Positions 50,901 to 64,000 are shown, counted from the first letter of the stretch. The stretch is 64,000 nucleotides of DNA from Strigamia acuminata (GCA_949358305.1 OX442317.1:188001-252000); one strand, 5' to 3'. The notes: generated by a model from the sequence alone, not told the origin. Made by a program: numbers and translations.

Positions 50901-53900
50901 TTTTTTGTTTCGTGTTTTCACAGTGCCCAACGTCGTCGTCGTCTTTGCCGTCGTCCACGGACCCGTTCACCACGACCGAATGCTTTTGCTCGTGTTGCGG
51001 AGTGACGACAAAATCTAATACACCAAATTGATTTGCTCAATTCAAAATCTTTAATGTTGCATTCAACTTATTCGCACGTTGTTTGCAGTAATCTCTGCTG
51101 TGCGTTTGCTCTTTCTCCAAAGTTCCATTTATCTCGTAGTGAGTCACGTTTCCGTTGGGCCGAACGGGCGGGAGCCACGAGAGCGTCATTTCGAACGGAT
51201 TGTCGGAAATCGCTTTCAAATCCAGAGGACTCGAAGGCTCTTAAGGGAAGAGAGACGGTTTTTAATTAAAAAATACACTACCGGTAGTGTATCTAAAATC
51301 AAAATTCGCTCACTGGCCGGTAACGTTTGGAAATAATGGAGGTCGCTTTGAGCGCCGAAATTATCGGCTCCCATCGTCGTGTACGTGCGAATGTACACCA
51401 CGTACCGCGTAAACGGTTTCAAATTCGGGATCACGTGGCCTTCAAACTTGACGTTCATGTTGTCGGACGCCGGCACGTCGTTCTCCTTCCACCTGAAAAT
51501 TCAACATCGGATTCGGATTCGGATTCGCTCCAAGTTGATTCCATACTCATTACTCACGTGTCGATGCTGCAAGCGTCGCGACCGTCGAACACCGACACGT
51601 TCTGGTGCAGCCTAATAAATGAGGGAAACAAATAATGCGTTCAATTAACAAATTGCGTCGAATTCGGGAATTGCAATACAATTAATTAATTTCTTACGCT
51701 TCTTTGTAAGACACGACGTAACCCAGAAGAGAGCGGTGGTCGCTGAACTTTCTCTGCACATTTTCCCAGTAAATGAGCGCCGATTTAGAGGTGACATTAC
51801 TCACGTTCGCCATCATTCTGCTCACGTTGCCTAATTGGAGAAATCAAATCAAATCAAATTTGATGTCAACAAAACATTACATTACACGCGTTATACAAGC
51901 CGTACAAGATATTCGATCCCCGTTCGTTTGCAACGAAACGTCGCGTTCGTCCGAAACCGACAAACCCAAGTTCTTGCTGAGTTGTTTGATTTTTCCCAAA
52001 CACAACTTCGGGTTGAGATGAAAGAAAATTTTCCCAGACGCGATTTCCAGTTTCTTAGTCGTACTCTCGTCAAATAGTTCTTGAAGGTTGATGTTGTCGT
52101 AGACCAAGAGCGAATAACTGCAAAACATTCAATCAATTTGCATTAAATGCAAAATTGCAAATTAATATTTATTAATTACTCGCTGTTTTCTTTTCTAGTT
52201 CCGTTAATTTTTTTCAAGTTTTTAAAAAAATGCAGAGAAATTAGTGGAAGAGATCGAACAATTTTAATGAAATCGTCCACTTCCTCAATCAAATTTAAAT
52301 TCTGCTCCAACTCGCGAACAATATTTTCTGAAAAATTAAACATATATATATATTACCAGTAATGGAAGAAAAGAAGAGAGTTTAAAGTTTCACCTCCTCC
52401 GCTTATTTGAATTTCGAGTGATCCGCTGATTCTCGTGCATCCACTCAGCAATTGCGCCGTGGCAACGCTATCGACCGTTATCCCGTTGCAAACTGCAATC
52501 AATTAGTTTACAACACCAGTCGAATCGAAAATTAGGAAATGAGAAAACAAATTTCTGCTTTTAAGAAACCTTTAGGACAATTGCCGTCGCAAACTTTGCA
52601 GGAGTGCACGTTGGTTTCGTCCTCCATGTGTCTGGACGGGCATTCGTAATGGCATTTTTGATCAAAAGGCTTCCAACGAACGTCGAGGAGCGAGTGCCCG
52701 TTCCAAACTTCTCTGGGCAAACCGATGCATTCCGAATCGGTCAAGCATCTTCGACCGGCGTACTGAAAATCGAATAATCGAATTCCGTCAGTAAATCTCG
52801 CCCACGACCACGAGCACGGCCACAAAACAACGATAAGAACAACAACAACGACAACAAAGACAACCTCGAAAGTTGACGGAGGACACGTCTTTGAGCATTT
52901 CTCTTGATATTTCACTCCGGCACAAACGAAACAGTTGGAACTGCTCGCATCGTTGCATCCTCCCAAACATTCCTCCGAACAGCAATCGCCGAGCAAATTA
53001 CACGACCTGTTTCCACATTTGGGCTCGCAAACTAAAAATTACAAATATTTAATCCAATTAGTGCGAGTAATTACTCCAATTGTAGTAGCACACGCGTTTC
53101 AACTAAGTTAATTCGTTTAAAATCGTTTAAAATCGAATTTCGATTTCGATCAAATCAATCGGCCGCACCGCACCACTTGTTTACGCGTAATCAGCACACG
53201 CACGTGTTTCAATGTGTAGCGTCTATTTTTAAAGTGCCAAGTGTGTCAACACTCAACAGGGACCTTATCGAGCCGTCTAACCTTGGATTAAAATCCCAAA
53301 TCTCAATCCCCATAATCAAAACAAGAAAAAAACATTGCAAATGCGAGTCAGGTTCAAATTCGAAACACGTCTGTCTCGTCTGCAACTCCAAGTGGGAACT
53401 TGTTTGATATACACGCGCTGGCGCTCGAGCTTCTAAAAATAAACAAACGCGTGTCTGTGCTGTCTTATTATACTTACACAACCATCATCGGGAATCGGGA
53501 TCAGAGTATCAGACACAGACACGAGAATAAACATTGCGCACTCGGTAAACAAAGAGTGGTGAACAATTTAATTTATCGCAATTTAATTTATTTATTTCGC
53601 AACTTATTTATCCTGCTGTCGCTGCACTGAATTGATATAAACAGTTATCAGGTAAACCGATAAGGCAATTATCGTTGCAGTTGCGGCTGCATCGTCCACG
53701 CACGACGATCGACGATCGACGAATTTCTCGAATTTTGTAAACAATTTATTTCTCTGACCTTTTTGACATTCGTCCTGATTCCAGCAGACGCTGCTGCCGC
53801 GACCCACCGGCGTGGGACAGGCGAGGTGCGCGGGGCACTGCTCGGGACACTCGTTGCTCTCCTTGTTGTTTTTGATGTTGTGGCCCCCGACTCCGTTGCT

Positions 53901-54563
53901 GGCGATCAGGTCCCAGTCGATGGTGTTCACGTAGCACCTGCGAGTGCGCTCCCGTTCCTTAGTCCAACTTCAAATCTCGATTCGATCGTACGAGCTTATT
54001 ATACTTACAGACGCGGGTTCCTGTTGATCTGCACCGAACCGCGCACGATGTTGGTAAGTCTGGGCAGTGTCACTTCCTCCAATCCCATCATTTCGTAGAT
54101 AACGAAAGCGTAATTGTGGAAAAGTTTGGCGCCGCGAATCACGGCCAAATTGGGAAAAAGGTTCCTTAAGCTCCTCAAACCGGCAACCCGGTAGAGGAGG
54201 AAAAATCCCGTGATTTCGCGCAGCCGAGGGAAAGAGAACTTTTCAAAGTCTTTCGCTTCGGCTTTATCAATCAGCAGAATTTGAAGAAATCCTTCGATCA
54301 CGGTGCAATTCTCCAATTTGTACAAATTTGTCACGGTGTTTCGAATATCTTTATCCGAACAAACTAAAACAAAAATAATAAATAAAAATAAAAATAATAA
54401 ATAAAAATAAAAATGAATATAAATAAATTTATCTCGACGTAAACATTTTTGTTTTGCTCTCACTTTCTTCCTCGTCGTGAGATCCGACTAAGACGAGCAG
54501 GACGCACACCACACAAATCCCAAGTTGGAAAAGACACCGATTCGTGGTGATTAAACATTTCAT
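47927..54563 (-). CDS. InR: Insulin-like receptor tyrosine kinase
   Basis: About 20 exons. A signal peptide ([14 protein letters not shown]) leads to the L1 domain ([14 protein letters not shown]), a furin-like Cys-rich region ([18 protein letters not shown]), L2, and fibronectin III domains. The furin site RKKRSVGEA between alpha and beta chains is clear. The membrane segment is [20 protein letters not shown]. The juxtamembrane NPEY motif (ASVNPEYF) for IRS/Shc docking is present. The kinase has [40 protein letters not shown] with the three activation-loop tyrosines, and VRWMAPESL. The tail after the kinase is short (about 100 residues), without the long Drosophila-type extension. It is a plasma membrane receptor for insulin-like peptides controlling growth through PI3K. 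No breaks are seen. Confidence 0.94.
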
Positions 54564-56790
54564 CGTGTCATTTCTAACAAATAATGAATAATTTTTATAA
54601 AAAAAAATTAAAAAATCGAAAAAAATAAAAACACAAATACAAAACGAGGGGAGGAGATTATTAACTGTGATCCAACATTTAATCCATGGCGGTGAATGAC
54701 TACGCGAGGTTGACTACGCGAGGTTGTCTCGTCTCGGCTCGGCTCGGCTCGGCTCGGCTCGGCTCGGGTCAAAAACCTTCTCGCTGCTGGCCACAGTCGG
54801 CAGCGATTGTTGTCACTCTTCTTCTTCGCTCCGACAAAACACGGCCTATCGATTTTCCTTTGTGACAATCAGCTGCACAAACGTGGGCTCAAATTTTGCG
54901 TTGTTTTTCTCTCTAATCTTTACGACACGACGAGTACCAACTCCAACTTGTAAACATCACCGTGCGCTGATTGGTGCAAAATACGTGAACTCGTCGGAAC
55001 TCGTCCATTACGAGTCTCGAGGGAGGAATAGTACGACAAGGTAAGTCGTCCATACGAAAACGCAGCGCCGCTCGAGGGCAGACATGGGAAATGAAAAGCC
55101 CAACAACATCTTTTTTCATTCACGTCGTCGCGCTCACTTTCGAAACGTGTTTTCCCCGCTGGAATGGAAACCATCGCAAGTAGCAAACGCAAATTTACAT
55201 TTTTTAAACTTTAAACTTTTTTTTTAAAAATAGTAATTGAAATTTAATCTGGTAGAGGGCATCACGCGCGCGGAAATTGCTCCACGACCACCTGTGGTTT
55301 GTTTGCAACATGTATAAATTCAACGCCGCTGCCGTTCAGGTGTTTATGTCGTCGTCAATTGTGACGCTCGATAATAATAATAATAATAAAATAAAGAACA
55401 ATAAAATATTTAAAAAATATATATATATGCATTTTATGATGGTCTGTGCGGTTTTTACTCGATATAAAAAAAAAACAATGACAGTGGCGTAATCTTGACC
55501 TTAGTTTTAGCATTTGTTTCATTTTTTGTTGTCCGTGTGATTACGTGTTACAAGACCTTCTTCCATTCTTGCCGCGGGCAAAAATAGTTCAACTCGCGTA
55601 CGGTCGAAAAAGCAGGTAAAACAATACAAACTAATGAGAATCAATTAATGAATTAAAGTGAAATTACAGGCATTGTTTACTCTCTCTCCGCTTCAGTTCG
55701 GGGTTTTTCACTTCTACCCTTTGAAGGTCATTACGTTTGAAGAAAAATTAACTTTAATGATGATTTAATCCAAACTAATTACGCGAAATAAAGTTGTTGA
55801 GTTTGTTTAGCGTTTGCAATTTTTGTTTACCACACTCCATTTATCGCATCAAAATCATACCTATAAATATACACGAAATTACAAAATCAACGGATTTATT
55901 TATTTATTTCATTCTTTCTTTATCTACGTGTTACGTTATTATTTCTAATCGAATCGCAGCCAGCTGTAGAATAAATTGAAAAATCAGAAGTTGAAAATAA
56001 TAAGGATTCAAGGCAAACTAGTAGAGTAGATTTTTTTGTCGTCCCAGCGGGATGACAAGAGAAAAACACTTAACTTACTCCGCACCAATACTCGATGTAA
56101 GTAAATAATTTTATTCAAGCACATTTCCTCGGCTCGTATTCAAATAAATAATAATCATAATTCAAATTAAACGCTTTTGAATAAATATTTCATCCATTCC
56201 ATTCATTCATCCCATTCATTTTTCATTTTTCATTCTTCATTCTTCATTTGGATAGGAGAGGAAACGGAACTCTGTAGTCTGTACGCTAAAAGCGCAATCA
56301 AATTAATTTTTTATTTTTCTCTGCCGCTCTCACTCAGCCTCGTGTCCACACAAAAGATATTCGAGGGCAGGAAACTCAGTCAAGTTGAAGTGCATTCCGG
56401 GGTGGAAGCACAAAGCTGAATGCGTGTGTGAATCGGCGGGTAATTTCAATGGGCTGCCGTGAGCACGAAGCGGAGCGCGGGCTCGAAGGCCAACACTGCC
56501 AACACTGCCAGCACCAGCACGCCCCGGCCCCGGCCCCGGTCTCGTCAATCGCCATGGTCAGTAGTCAGTTCCTTGAACTTGTGTCGCCTCACACTCAGAA
56601 CTTTCACCTTCGCCCAACACTCTTGCAAAGGTCCACACCTCGTACAATCTCGCACTCGAGGTCACGTGAATAAACACGTCCACGTCCACATTCGTTAGAA
56701 TCGTTACATAAACCAAAACTATTGCTAATACCCTTGGCTTTTTTTTTCTTTCTTTTCTTCTTTTTCTTTCTGTTTTTTTTCCTACAGAAA
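54564..56790. other. Divergent 2.2 kb region between InR and UNC-93-like
   Basis: Contains a (CTCGG)n pentanucleotide tract at about 54731-54766, a few open frames without family match, and from about 56430 a GC-richer stretch likely to be the untranslated first exon of the UNC-93-like gene. Its acceptor is at 56787, four bases before the ATG. The length suggests more regulation than the short spacers elsewhere in the window. Confidence 0.5.
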
Positions 56791-58433
56791 ATGATGAACG
56801 GAGATAAAAGGGAGTCGAAAGACGAGCTTTCGCTTTCGCTCGACAAGAAAGAGAAAAAGATGTCGCGCGCGGACAAAGTGAAGCTGTGGAAGAACATCGT
56901 CCTGCTCGACTTGGCCATCTTCTTCTACCACTCGCCCATGATGACCTACACGAACCTCATGAGCTCGCTGCTCAGCGACGAGGGCCAGGGCGTCGCGTCC
57001 GAGAGCATCAACGCGGGCATCATGATGTTCGGCAGCCTGCTGCTCTGCACGTACGGCACCAAACGCTGGAGCTCCAAGCGCGTCATCCTCGTCGCGTGCA
57101 TCGTCATCATCCCCTACCTGCTCATCAACTTCCACGTGGTGTGGGCCACCATCATCCCGGGCTCCGTGCTGGCCGGCCTCGGCGACTGCTTCATCACGCA
57201 GGCGGTCAGCGTCTACTACTCCGACCTGGCCACCTACTACTCGACGCACTTCGACGGCCAGCGCGAGAGCTTCCTGCTCAAAATGTTCGGCCTGTGCGGC
57301 GTCGTGCTCCAGTCGGGCTTCATCCTGGGCAACGTGCTCGTCTGGGCCATCCTCGACACGAGCCAGCTGTGGACGTTCGACAACTCGACCTCGAGCGAGC
57401 TGGAGCGCACGGACGACGTGGCCTTGTGCGGCCGCCACTTCTGCCCCGACAGTTTCAGCTGGCACAACCACACGATCGCCAGCCCGCACAAGTGGCGCGT
57501 CTACACGCTCTGCGGCATTTTCAGCGCCATGGGCGTCTTGGCCGTGCTCGTCACGCTCTTCCTGGACGACTACTCGCACGTGAGCGCCAAATGCGCACCC
57601 AAACTGCGAGACATCGTCACGGAAACGGCGCAACTGCTCTGCCACCCGCACCAGATCCTGCTCGTCATGCTCAGTGCCGTCATCGGCATGGCCGAGGGAT
57701 TCTTTTTCGGCGACTTCACTCAAGTACTTTCTTCCTTTCTTTTTCTCTTTCTTTTTCAAACGAGTGATGTCTTTCATTTCAGGCCTATGTGAGCTGCTCG
57801 ATCGGCATCTCGCAAGTGGGTCTGGTCATGACCTGCTACGGGCTCGTCAACGGGTTCAGCGCGGCGTGCCAGGAGACGTTGAGCGGTTGGTTCGGCCGAA
57901 TACCCGTCGTCACGCTGGGCGGCAGTCTCCTGGTCAGCCTCATGTTCGTACTGCTCTACTGGCACCCGACCGGCGGCAGCGACGACGACCGTCTCGTGCT
58001 CTACGTCGTGGCGGCCGTCTGGGGCATGGCCGACGGCATCCTCAGCACTCATCTCTCCAGTCAGTTTTCTCACTTTTCTCGCATTTATTTCTATTTCTAT
58101 TTCCTTATATTTACAGCGCTCTACGGCACCTTGTACGAGGACCGGTCGCAAGTGGCCTACTCCTGTCAGACCTTCTGGTACGGTGTCGGTCTGTGCGTAT
58201 CGTTCGGCTACAGTTATTACTTGTGCGTTTCCGTTAAAATTTACATCCTGACCGGCGCGATCCTGGCGGCGATGATCAGCTACTACACTTTGGAATTTCA
58301 CATTCATGCGACTCGGACTACTAAAAATCTAAACCTAAACACGAGCGTGGTGGATGTCGACGTCGACGTCGACATCGACAACAATCAATCGGTTCGAACT
58401 ATATCGGCTAGCATTAGTCGATTAGATATGTAA
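56791..58433 (+). CDS. UNC-93-like transmembrane protein (UNC93A type)
   Basis: Three coding exons (56791 to about 57723, about 57782 to 58059, about 58117 to 58433). The start MMNGDKRESKDEL lies just after a splice acceptor. About eleven to twelve membrane segments in a major-facilitator arrangement are seen: KNIVLLDLAIFFYHSPMM, INAGIMMFGSLLLCTY, VILVACIVIIPYLLIN, with ACQETLSGWFGRIP in the middle and ALYG-like LYGTLYEDRSQVAYSCQTF plus SVKIYILTGAILAAM near the end. These match UNC93A; C. elegans UNC-93 regulates a potassium channel and UNC93B1 escorts Toll-like receptors, so substrate and role here cannot be set. The tail has a Val-Asp dipeptide run. The first exon is GC3-rich like FBXW2. 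Convergent with KHDC4. Confidence 0.88.
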
Positions 58434-58799
58434 TTTAGAACGCGCCAATTTTTATTCCTTCACTTTTTAAATACGTGACATTTCCAATCATTTTCATTGA
58501 CCCTAATCAAGTGCAATTTTAGAATTTAGGTCACGAGACGAAGAAGAGAAGTAAGAAAGAACGAAGAGAAAAATTAATATTCGATCGCGTCAAAACACGA
58601 AGAGCAATTTATTGCGTATTTTACCAGTTTTTCATACGATAATTTCAAAATAAATTTTATTTTTTTTAAATGACTACTTAATAATTCTTTATATTAATTA
58701 TTAAACAATTATATATACAGATCGGTTAATTAATCAATTAATTAATTAATTAATTAATATATTATTATAAACATTTGGTCACCTCGGTTGGGCTAGGTG
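58434..58799. other. Convergent spacer between UNC-93-like and KHDC4
   Basis: AT-rich. A (TTAA)n tract lies at about 58732-58760. Polyadenylation-type AATAAA occurs near 58650. No gene is seen. Confidence 0.5.
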
Positions 58800-61415
58800 T
58801 CAATTGGGCGCCATCCAAAACGGCGCGTTGTGGCGCGCGAGGTGGTGATTTGACCCGTATACTGCTTGGCCGCTCTTGGCCGCTGCCCCCGCGCCGAACA
58901 CGTGCTGATGAGACATCCCCGCGGTCACGTAACCCTGAAGTTTGTTGGCTCCGCCCGGCATGTAACTCTTGGCGTTCACCACGCGGTGAACCTGTCGCAA
59001 TCTCGACAGACACACGGCGTCCTCGTCGTCCTCGTCCGAATTCCCGTACACTAAAAACACATTGAAAAAATAACAAATTGAAAACTAATTGAAAACAAAT
59101 TGAAAACAATCTCTCGTTTGACACTTACTCGCAACCGACCCCAACGCTCCTTTTAACCTCTTACGATCCGGTTCTCCCCTGGCAGGAGCTTTGCTAACTG
59201 AATGTCAAACAAAAGAGAAAAAATCTCATCAGACAACCGCCAAAAAATACGTATCTATCAATCAATCAATCAGTCAATCAAATCGAGCCATTAATATCAC
59301 TTAAAAAAATCATCTGAAAACGAATAAAAATTATTTAATTTCGTTATAATCGAAACATTAAAAAAAGTCATCGACCTGAAACAAAAAAAAAATGTCCGCA
59401 CACATTCGATAAAAACAAAAATAAACAATAAATGTTTCCTTTTTTTGTCTTTAAAATAAAACTAAAAAAAAAACCAAAAAAAAAAAAACCAACCAAAAAA
59501 AACACAAAAACAAATAGGGCTGAAAGAGATGAAAAATAAACACGATTAAAAATGAAAAACAAAAATACGAAAAATGCAAAATAAAAATAAAAAGAATTTT
59601 TAGAAAAACGTCTTTCGATTCGAAAAAGAAAAAGAAGAAGAAGAAATAATAAGAAAAATAAGAAAAATGCAAAACGAATTGTTCATTTGAACTGCGCTTC
59701 CTGAAAAAAGTGAAATGAAAACAATAGTTTAGTCATCATGTCATGTCACCAATACAAACCTGTCGCACACGATTGGAGTGAAGGTGGAGGAAGTGAAGGC
59801 GGCGGCATTAACTGTTTGTCACGCTCTTTCTGCAGCGTCCCAGAGGACAAGGGAGGAGGGGGTGGTGGAGGCGGCATCACCAAACCGGAAGATGTCGAAG
59901 TACACTGCAACCTATTGAAGCAAGCACGAGTCCATTATTGGCACTCAATCATCAATGTCAACATTAGTTATGCTTATTTTATCAACCACACACACACACC
60001 CATCCTAGAACTCTGGCGAGAAAAAAATCAAGCTTCATTTTTAATATTCCCACATAATACGATACAATACCCCAACAAAATTGTTCCTGCAAAGTTAAAC
60101 CAATTCATTAACAGTCAGTCACTCTTTGTTTTAAAAAATAAAAATAAAAATAAAAAATAAAAAATTTACAAAAAAAAAAAAAAAAAAAATGAAAATCAAT
60201 ATACCGTATATAATATACATATACTGTATAAATATATATTTCTTTTTTCAGAAGTAAATTCTAAGAAAAAGGATAGAAAAAGAGTGGATTATAAATTAAG
60301 GCCATCCAAACGCCCTTTCCTTTTCTAGACAAAATAATTCGAGAAATTGTCTATCAATCAACTTTATCTATTCTTTCGAGTTTCGAGAGCCCCCCCATTA
60401 ACAAATTGACAAACTTTTCTTTTCAGCGCATTTAATTTATTTATTAAAATTCTGTCGCTCTAAGAAACGAAAAAAAAATAAAATGACTTGTTTATTTCTT
60501 TCTTTCTTTCTTTCTTTCTCTTTTTTCAGCTTCGGTTTGGTCGAACGATACATACCCGCCTTGTTTGTTCAAGTAGTCGCCAGTCACCATCGCGCTCGCT
60601 TGCCCCAACCCTGCAAGATGCATCGATTTCTGATGCTTGAGAAATAGACACAATTTCACAATCCACAATCGGCAAATGCGCGACAACCAATACCTGAACC
60701 TGATAGCCTAACATCAATCGATTTTCTTCCTCTTTCCTACACGGCTCCTCGCTGAAGTGACGTTTGTGCGTCTGCTCGGCCTGCCGGTAAGTGGGATAGG
60801 CGGTCGACAAGTTTAAACTGTTGGCGACCGACTGATGCGCGGACAGCTGAAAAATCAAACGCCTTCAATCCACGATTGCCAACTAAACTCCAAATGCCTT
60901 CACTCACTACCTGATACTGATAGCCCGTGGCAAGATGCTGCGGCGAGCTCAGCATCGATTGAGCCATGATGCTCTGCTGCGTTTGCGACAACAAATTAGC
61001 GCCGCTCGTCGGCTGGTGCACAAAAGTCTCTTTCGGAAGGTACGTGACGGTCGGGTTGCTCACGGTCGTCGCGTAACTCGTCGCGTTCGCAGCGTTGATC
61101 AGTTGATTCGTGTGATGAATCTGCGACGCCATGTACTCGTTGGTCGAGCGTTGATGCGACTGCAAACGAAACCTTTTTATCAATCAACCTTTTAAATAAG
61201 TTTTGAAAGCTTACTTGGTGGAGCAGAGCCGTCTGCTGTTGATTCGGAAGTACTAAGGCCGCTTGCGGAGCTTGCGTGAAAAGGATCTGCGTGGTGGGCT
61301 GCGCCTGCGCGAGCACCGTGCTCTGAGGCTGTAGCGAGTTCGCCTGCGTCGTGGCGAGAAAAATAGCCGCTGCCTGCTGCTGCTGATGGTGGTGTTGCTG
61401 CTGCTGATGATGTTG

Positions 61416-61458
<43 letters not shown>

Positions 61459-63462
61459 TGCTGTTGCTGATGATGATGCGCCGCCGTCAGATTATTCACT
61501 TGCAAATGAGGCATGAGCAACAAAGTCTGTTGGTAGTCTTGGAGCGCGGCTTGCGTAAGGTGCGCCGTCGCAGGATGAACGATGCTCGGATGAGTGGACA
61601 CCATCTGCGACAGACTCGTCGGTTGTTGCTGCTGCTGCTGCTGCTGTTGCTGCACGAGCTGTTGCGCCATTCCGGACAAATGAACTGAAAACAAATGGCA
61701 AAGTAGAAATTCGTGGCTGCGAATTGTCGCTCTTGTCACCTGTGCTGGTCATGAGCGGCTGAGTCAAGGCAAAACTGTTGGGACTGACGACGGACGCGGT
61801 GGGCTGCGTGCTCAGGATCGTGGTCGACGGATGCGTGTCGAGTGCCGACACGGCGTAAGTGTGCGCCATCAAATTGGCCGATCCTTCGTTGAACGCGATT
61901 TGATTGGCGGTCAGTTGGCCGTAATTGGCCGTCAGGTTAGGCATGGTGGTGCTCAACGTGGTCACGGGAACGGTGAAGTGCGTCAACAGGTTCGGAATGC
62001 TCGTGGTGACCGTGCCGAGCCCGAGAGCGGTCGACGCTTGCAGACTGACGGGAACCGTGCGAGTTTGCACGGCGAAAGCGGCCGCCAACGTCTGCTGTTG
62101 CCACTGGTTGTATTCTTGCTGCACCGTCTGAATTAAATTCAGCACCAGCTCCTTGGCCGCCTGCAAACCTTCCGCTTTCGAATGGCTGATGAATTAATTA
62201 ATTAATTAATTAATTAAACTTATTAATAATAATATTATTATTACAGCATTGCTTACATTATGTGAACGTGGAACGGCTCGAAAGCTTCTCGGCCCGAGAT
62301 CGGATCGACGAAACCGGATCCTTTTCCTCTGAGCGTCACGGTGGCCCCCGTTTCGGTCCTCACGTGTTGAAGATACGAACCCTAAATCATTCGGATATTT
62401 GGACATTAGCCACCAACTTCCGTCTAACTAACTCCTTTCGAATCTTACTCCTGGACCGAGAATTTTATCGCGAACGCCGAACGATTCGGGGATGTGCTCC
62501 AATCCGATAAATACTTTGTCTTGCACAAACTGTAACTGCAAAAAAAAAAAAAAAAACAATAAAAGTTGTACAATAAAAGTCACGCACAAATCCCGCTCGC
62601 GTTCGACACGAACCCCCGCATGTACCATCGACGTGTTGATCGACATGAGCGGCGGCGGCGAGATCGTCACGGCCGTATTCGTGCAGGTGGTCGTCGCAAT
62701 TTTCGCTCCCGACGAGGGAACCGTTTTTACGTGCTGCTGAATAATTTCTCGTATCCGCTGAACCGCAACTGTTCGTACCAAAATATCACCACTTCAAAAA
62801 ACGTAAAAGACAAAAAAAGAATAATAATAATCAAAACTCACGGTCGACCGCTTCCCTGTTGGAGGCCTGCACGTGCAGATAGAGAGGCCGTTCGCTAAAA
62901 TTCAAATTCAATCATCACAATTATTGATTCATTCATTCATTCATTCATTCATTTCTAGTTAAGTTACCCCATGTTATTCTTAGCACGGTCTTCGAACGAC
63001 ATGTATCGGCCGCGAGTGGAAACTGCCGCTCCACTAAATTTATTAACCTAGTTCAAAGTGAAGCATTGTCCCAATTTATTCTTTCAAAAATGACAACAAG
63101 TTTAGTCACCTCGTCTTGCGTGTGGCCCCTGGTCAACATATTCCTCGCACTGATTGGAGCATCGTTGATTTCCACTTCTGCCGTGAAAAGATCGCCCGAT
63201 GCTTTCGTCGTGCCGACGACCTGCTTGCGAAAAACATTTGGGAAAAAAAAAAAAAAGAAAAGAAGAAATAAATCACTAAGCTTTAATCAATTTTTCAGGA
63301 CGAACAATATTAAATTCAATTTACTCTCACTTTAGGCCTACTGGCCGCAGCGGGTAGTTTGAGTTTCCCCTTAGCAATTAGGATGGCGTTTATTTTTGCG
63401 GCCGCTTCAATCGCTGCCAGGAACTCGGAACTGCTTTTGTTGTTTGCGGAATTCATTTTCAT
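58800..63462 (-). CDS. KHDC4: KH domain splicing protein KHDC4 (BLOM7)
   Basis: About ten exons. The start [14 protein letters not shown] leads to [18 protein letters not shown], then [58 protein letters not shown] and the second KH block [40 protein letters not shown] and [12 protein letters not shown]. These match KHDC4, a nuclear protein of the Prp19-associated spliceosome that affects 5' splice site choice. The middle is expanded with Thr/Val/Leu-rich sequence and a long Gln/His tract (CAG/CAA repeats, 61380-61470). The C-terminus holds [16 protein letters not shown] and ends PFWMAPN, as in animals. Introns between 59205 and 60530 are large for this genome and full of simple repeats, and an extra small exon there is possible. 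Confidence 0.92.
59205..59700. other. Repeat-rich KHDC4 intron
   Basis: A-rich simple sequence (for example A-runs at 59464-59510) with no supported exon. Long open frames on the minus strand here are poly-Phe artefacts. Confidence 0.6.
59920..60520. other. KHDC4 intron, simple sequence
   Basis: Includes a poly(A) run at about 60170-60189, AT dinucleotide-rich sequence at 60205-60240 and a (TTTC)n tract at 60497-60523. No exon or RNA gene is seen. Confidence 0.6.
61380..61475 (-). repeat. Coding CAG/CAA (polyglutamine) repeat in KHDC4
   Basis: On the minus strand the run reads mostly CAG and CAA with a few CAT codons, encoding about 30 Gln/His residues. The frame is kept on both sides, so it is translated. 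Confidence 0.9.
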
Positions 63463-64000
63463 CGCTCGATTAGCGATCGATTTCCACTGAAATACCGATC
63501 AAAGATGCGAGTGCCCACAATTTTAGACAATTTAATTGCAATTTAGTCCGTTGGGAAGGGGAAAAAAACGGTCTAATTCTTACCTAAACCATTCTTTTAT
63601 CTACAACGTGAGATCGACTGCGCGACATTTACAACATACGGATTATAAGGCATCCTCTCATTCCGCTCTCCAGATGGCACGGCCATCGTGCAGTTCCCAT
63701 TGGTCCTTTAAATATGAAAAAATAAATTTAAATATAAAAATTGTGATTTTATGGCATTTTTTCACTAATGAAATTAATTTTACCGATGAGATTTACTTTT
63801 GTAAAGAAGACAGGAATTAGTTTTCTCTCAAATAGATAAATAAATGTATTTCCGCAATGGCGTCGCAACGAGCACCGTGCTGTATTGTGGGTTGTTGATT
63901 AGACATGGAGGAGAAGCGGCGTAGTTAGGCGACACTCGTTTTATTTATATACTTTATTGAATGTGATAACATGACGAATCCAACTTCATCCAGCAATTTT
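63463..64000. other. Right edge: KHDC4 upstream region and a possible 3' end of another minus-strand gene
   Basis: After the KHDC4 start the sequence is AT-rich and non-coding to about 63920. At 63930-64000 the minus strand has overlapping AATAAA signals (near 63935 and 63955) following a short open frame that runs off the right edge, which could be the end of a gene lying mostly outside the window. This is weak. Confidence 0.3.

Noticed and set aside
54913-55192. Two minus-strand frames upstream of the InR start
   Set aside because: No splice path joins them to the InR first exon in frame, and InR already has a signal peptide; they match no family.
56782-57777. Open frames overlapping the UNC-93-like exon on both strands
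   Set aside because: Composition is Arg/Ala/Asp/Val-rich with no pattern, while the chosen frame shows clear membrane segments and a family match.
59368-59672. Poly-Phe frames in a KHDC4 intron
   Set aside because: They arise from A-rich simple sequence and lack any codon structure.

Overview
This is nuclear DNA of an animal with a compact, intron-rich genome. Almost every intron is short (roughly 50 to 150 bp, GT-AG, AT-rich with pyrimidine tracts), and exons are clearly more GC-rich than introns. Three gene families point to an arthropod: a Spaetzle-type Toll ligand, an Argos (giant-lens) EGF antagonist with a shorter paralogue, and a GH18 chitinase with a C-terminal peritrophin-type chitin-binding domain. 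A MALT1-type paracaspase at the left edge argues against a typical insect and fits a crustacean, chelicerate or myriapod. That placement is an inference from gene content, not a database match.

Left part (1-15.7 kb): the 5' half of a MALT1-like gene (-) sits head-to-head with UBAP1 (+). Next come a Spaetzle-like gene (-), a chitinase (-) and EFL1 (-). EFL1 spans about 8 kb because one 3.7 kb intron holds two complete genes on the opposite strand: argos and an argos-like paralogue. A nearly perfect palindrome carrying two TGACGTCA sites lies just upstream of EFL1.

Middle gap (15.7-19.6 kb): this is the only gene-poor stretch. It holds a 1.3 kb element with terminal inverted repeats and internal repeats, a decayed calcium-binding-EGF gene fragment, and short inverted repeats.

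Right part (19.6-64 kb): tightly packed conserved genes on strictly alternating strands: ZIP zinc transporter (-), MRPL24 (+), SUGP1 (-), PRRC1 (+), HAUS1 (-), frataxin (+), ELP1 (-), FBXW2 (+), ZFR (-), a small unassigned ORF (+), a C2H2 zinc-finger gene (-), HSCB (+), insulin-like receptor (-), UNC-93-like (+), KHDC4/BLOM7 (-). Starts of divergent pairs are often 170-500 bp apart and stops of convergent pairs 56-370 bp apart, so promoters are probably shared and 3' ends may overlap.

Functional themes: extracellular signalling and immunity (MALT1, Spaetzle, Argos, insulin receptor), mRNA splicing (SUGP1, KHDC4, ZFR), mitochondrial iron-sulfur assembly and translation (frataxin, HSCB, MRPL24), ribosome maturation and tRNA modification (EFL1, ELP1). 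Dipeptide repeats encoded by hexanucleotide microsatellites recur in many unrelated proteins here. Exon borders were read by eye from splice signals and family alignment; most are good to a few bases, but first exons of several genes are inferred.
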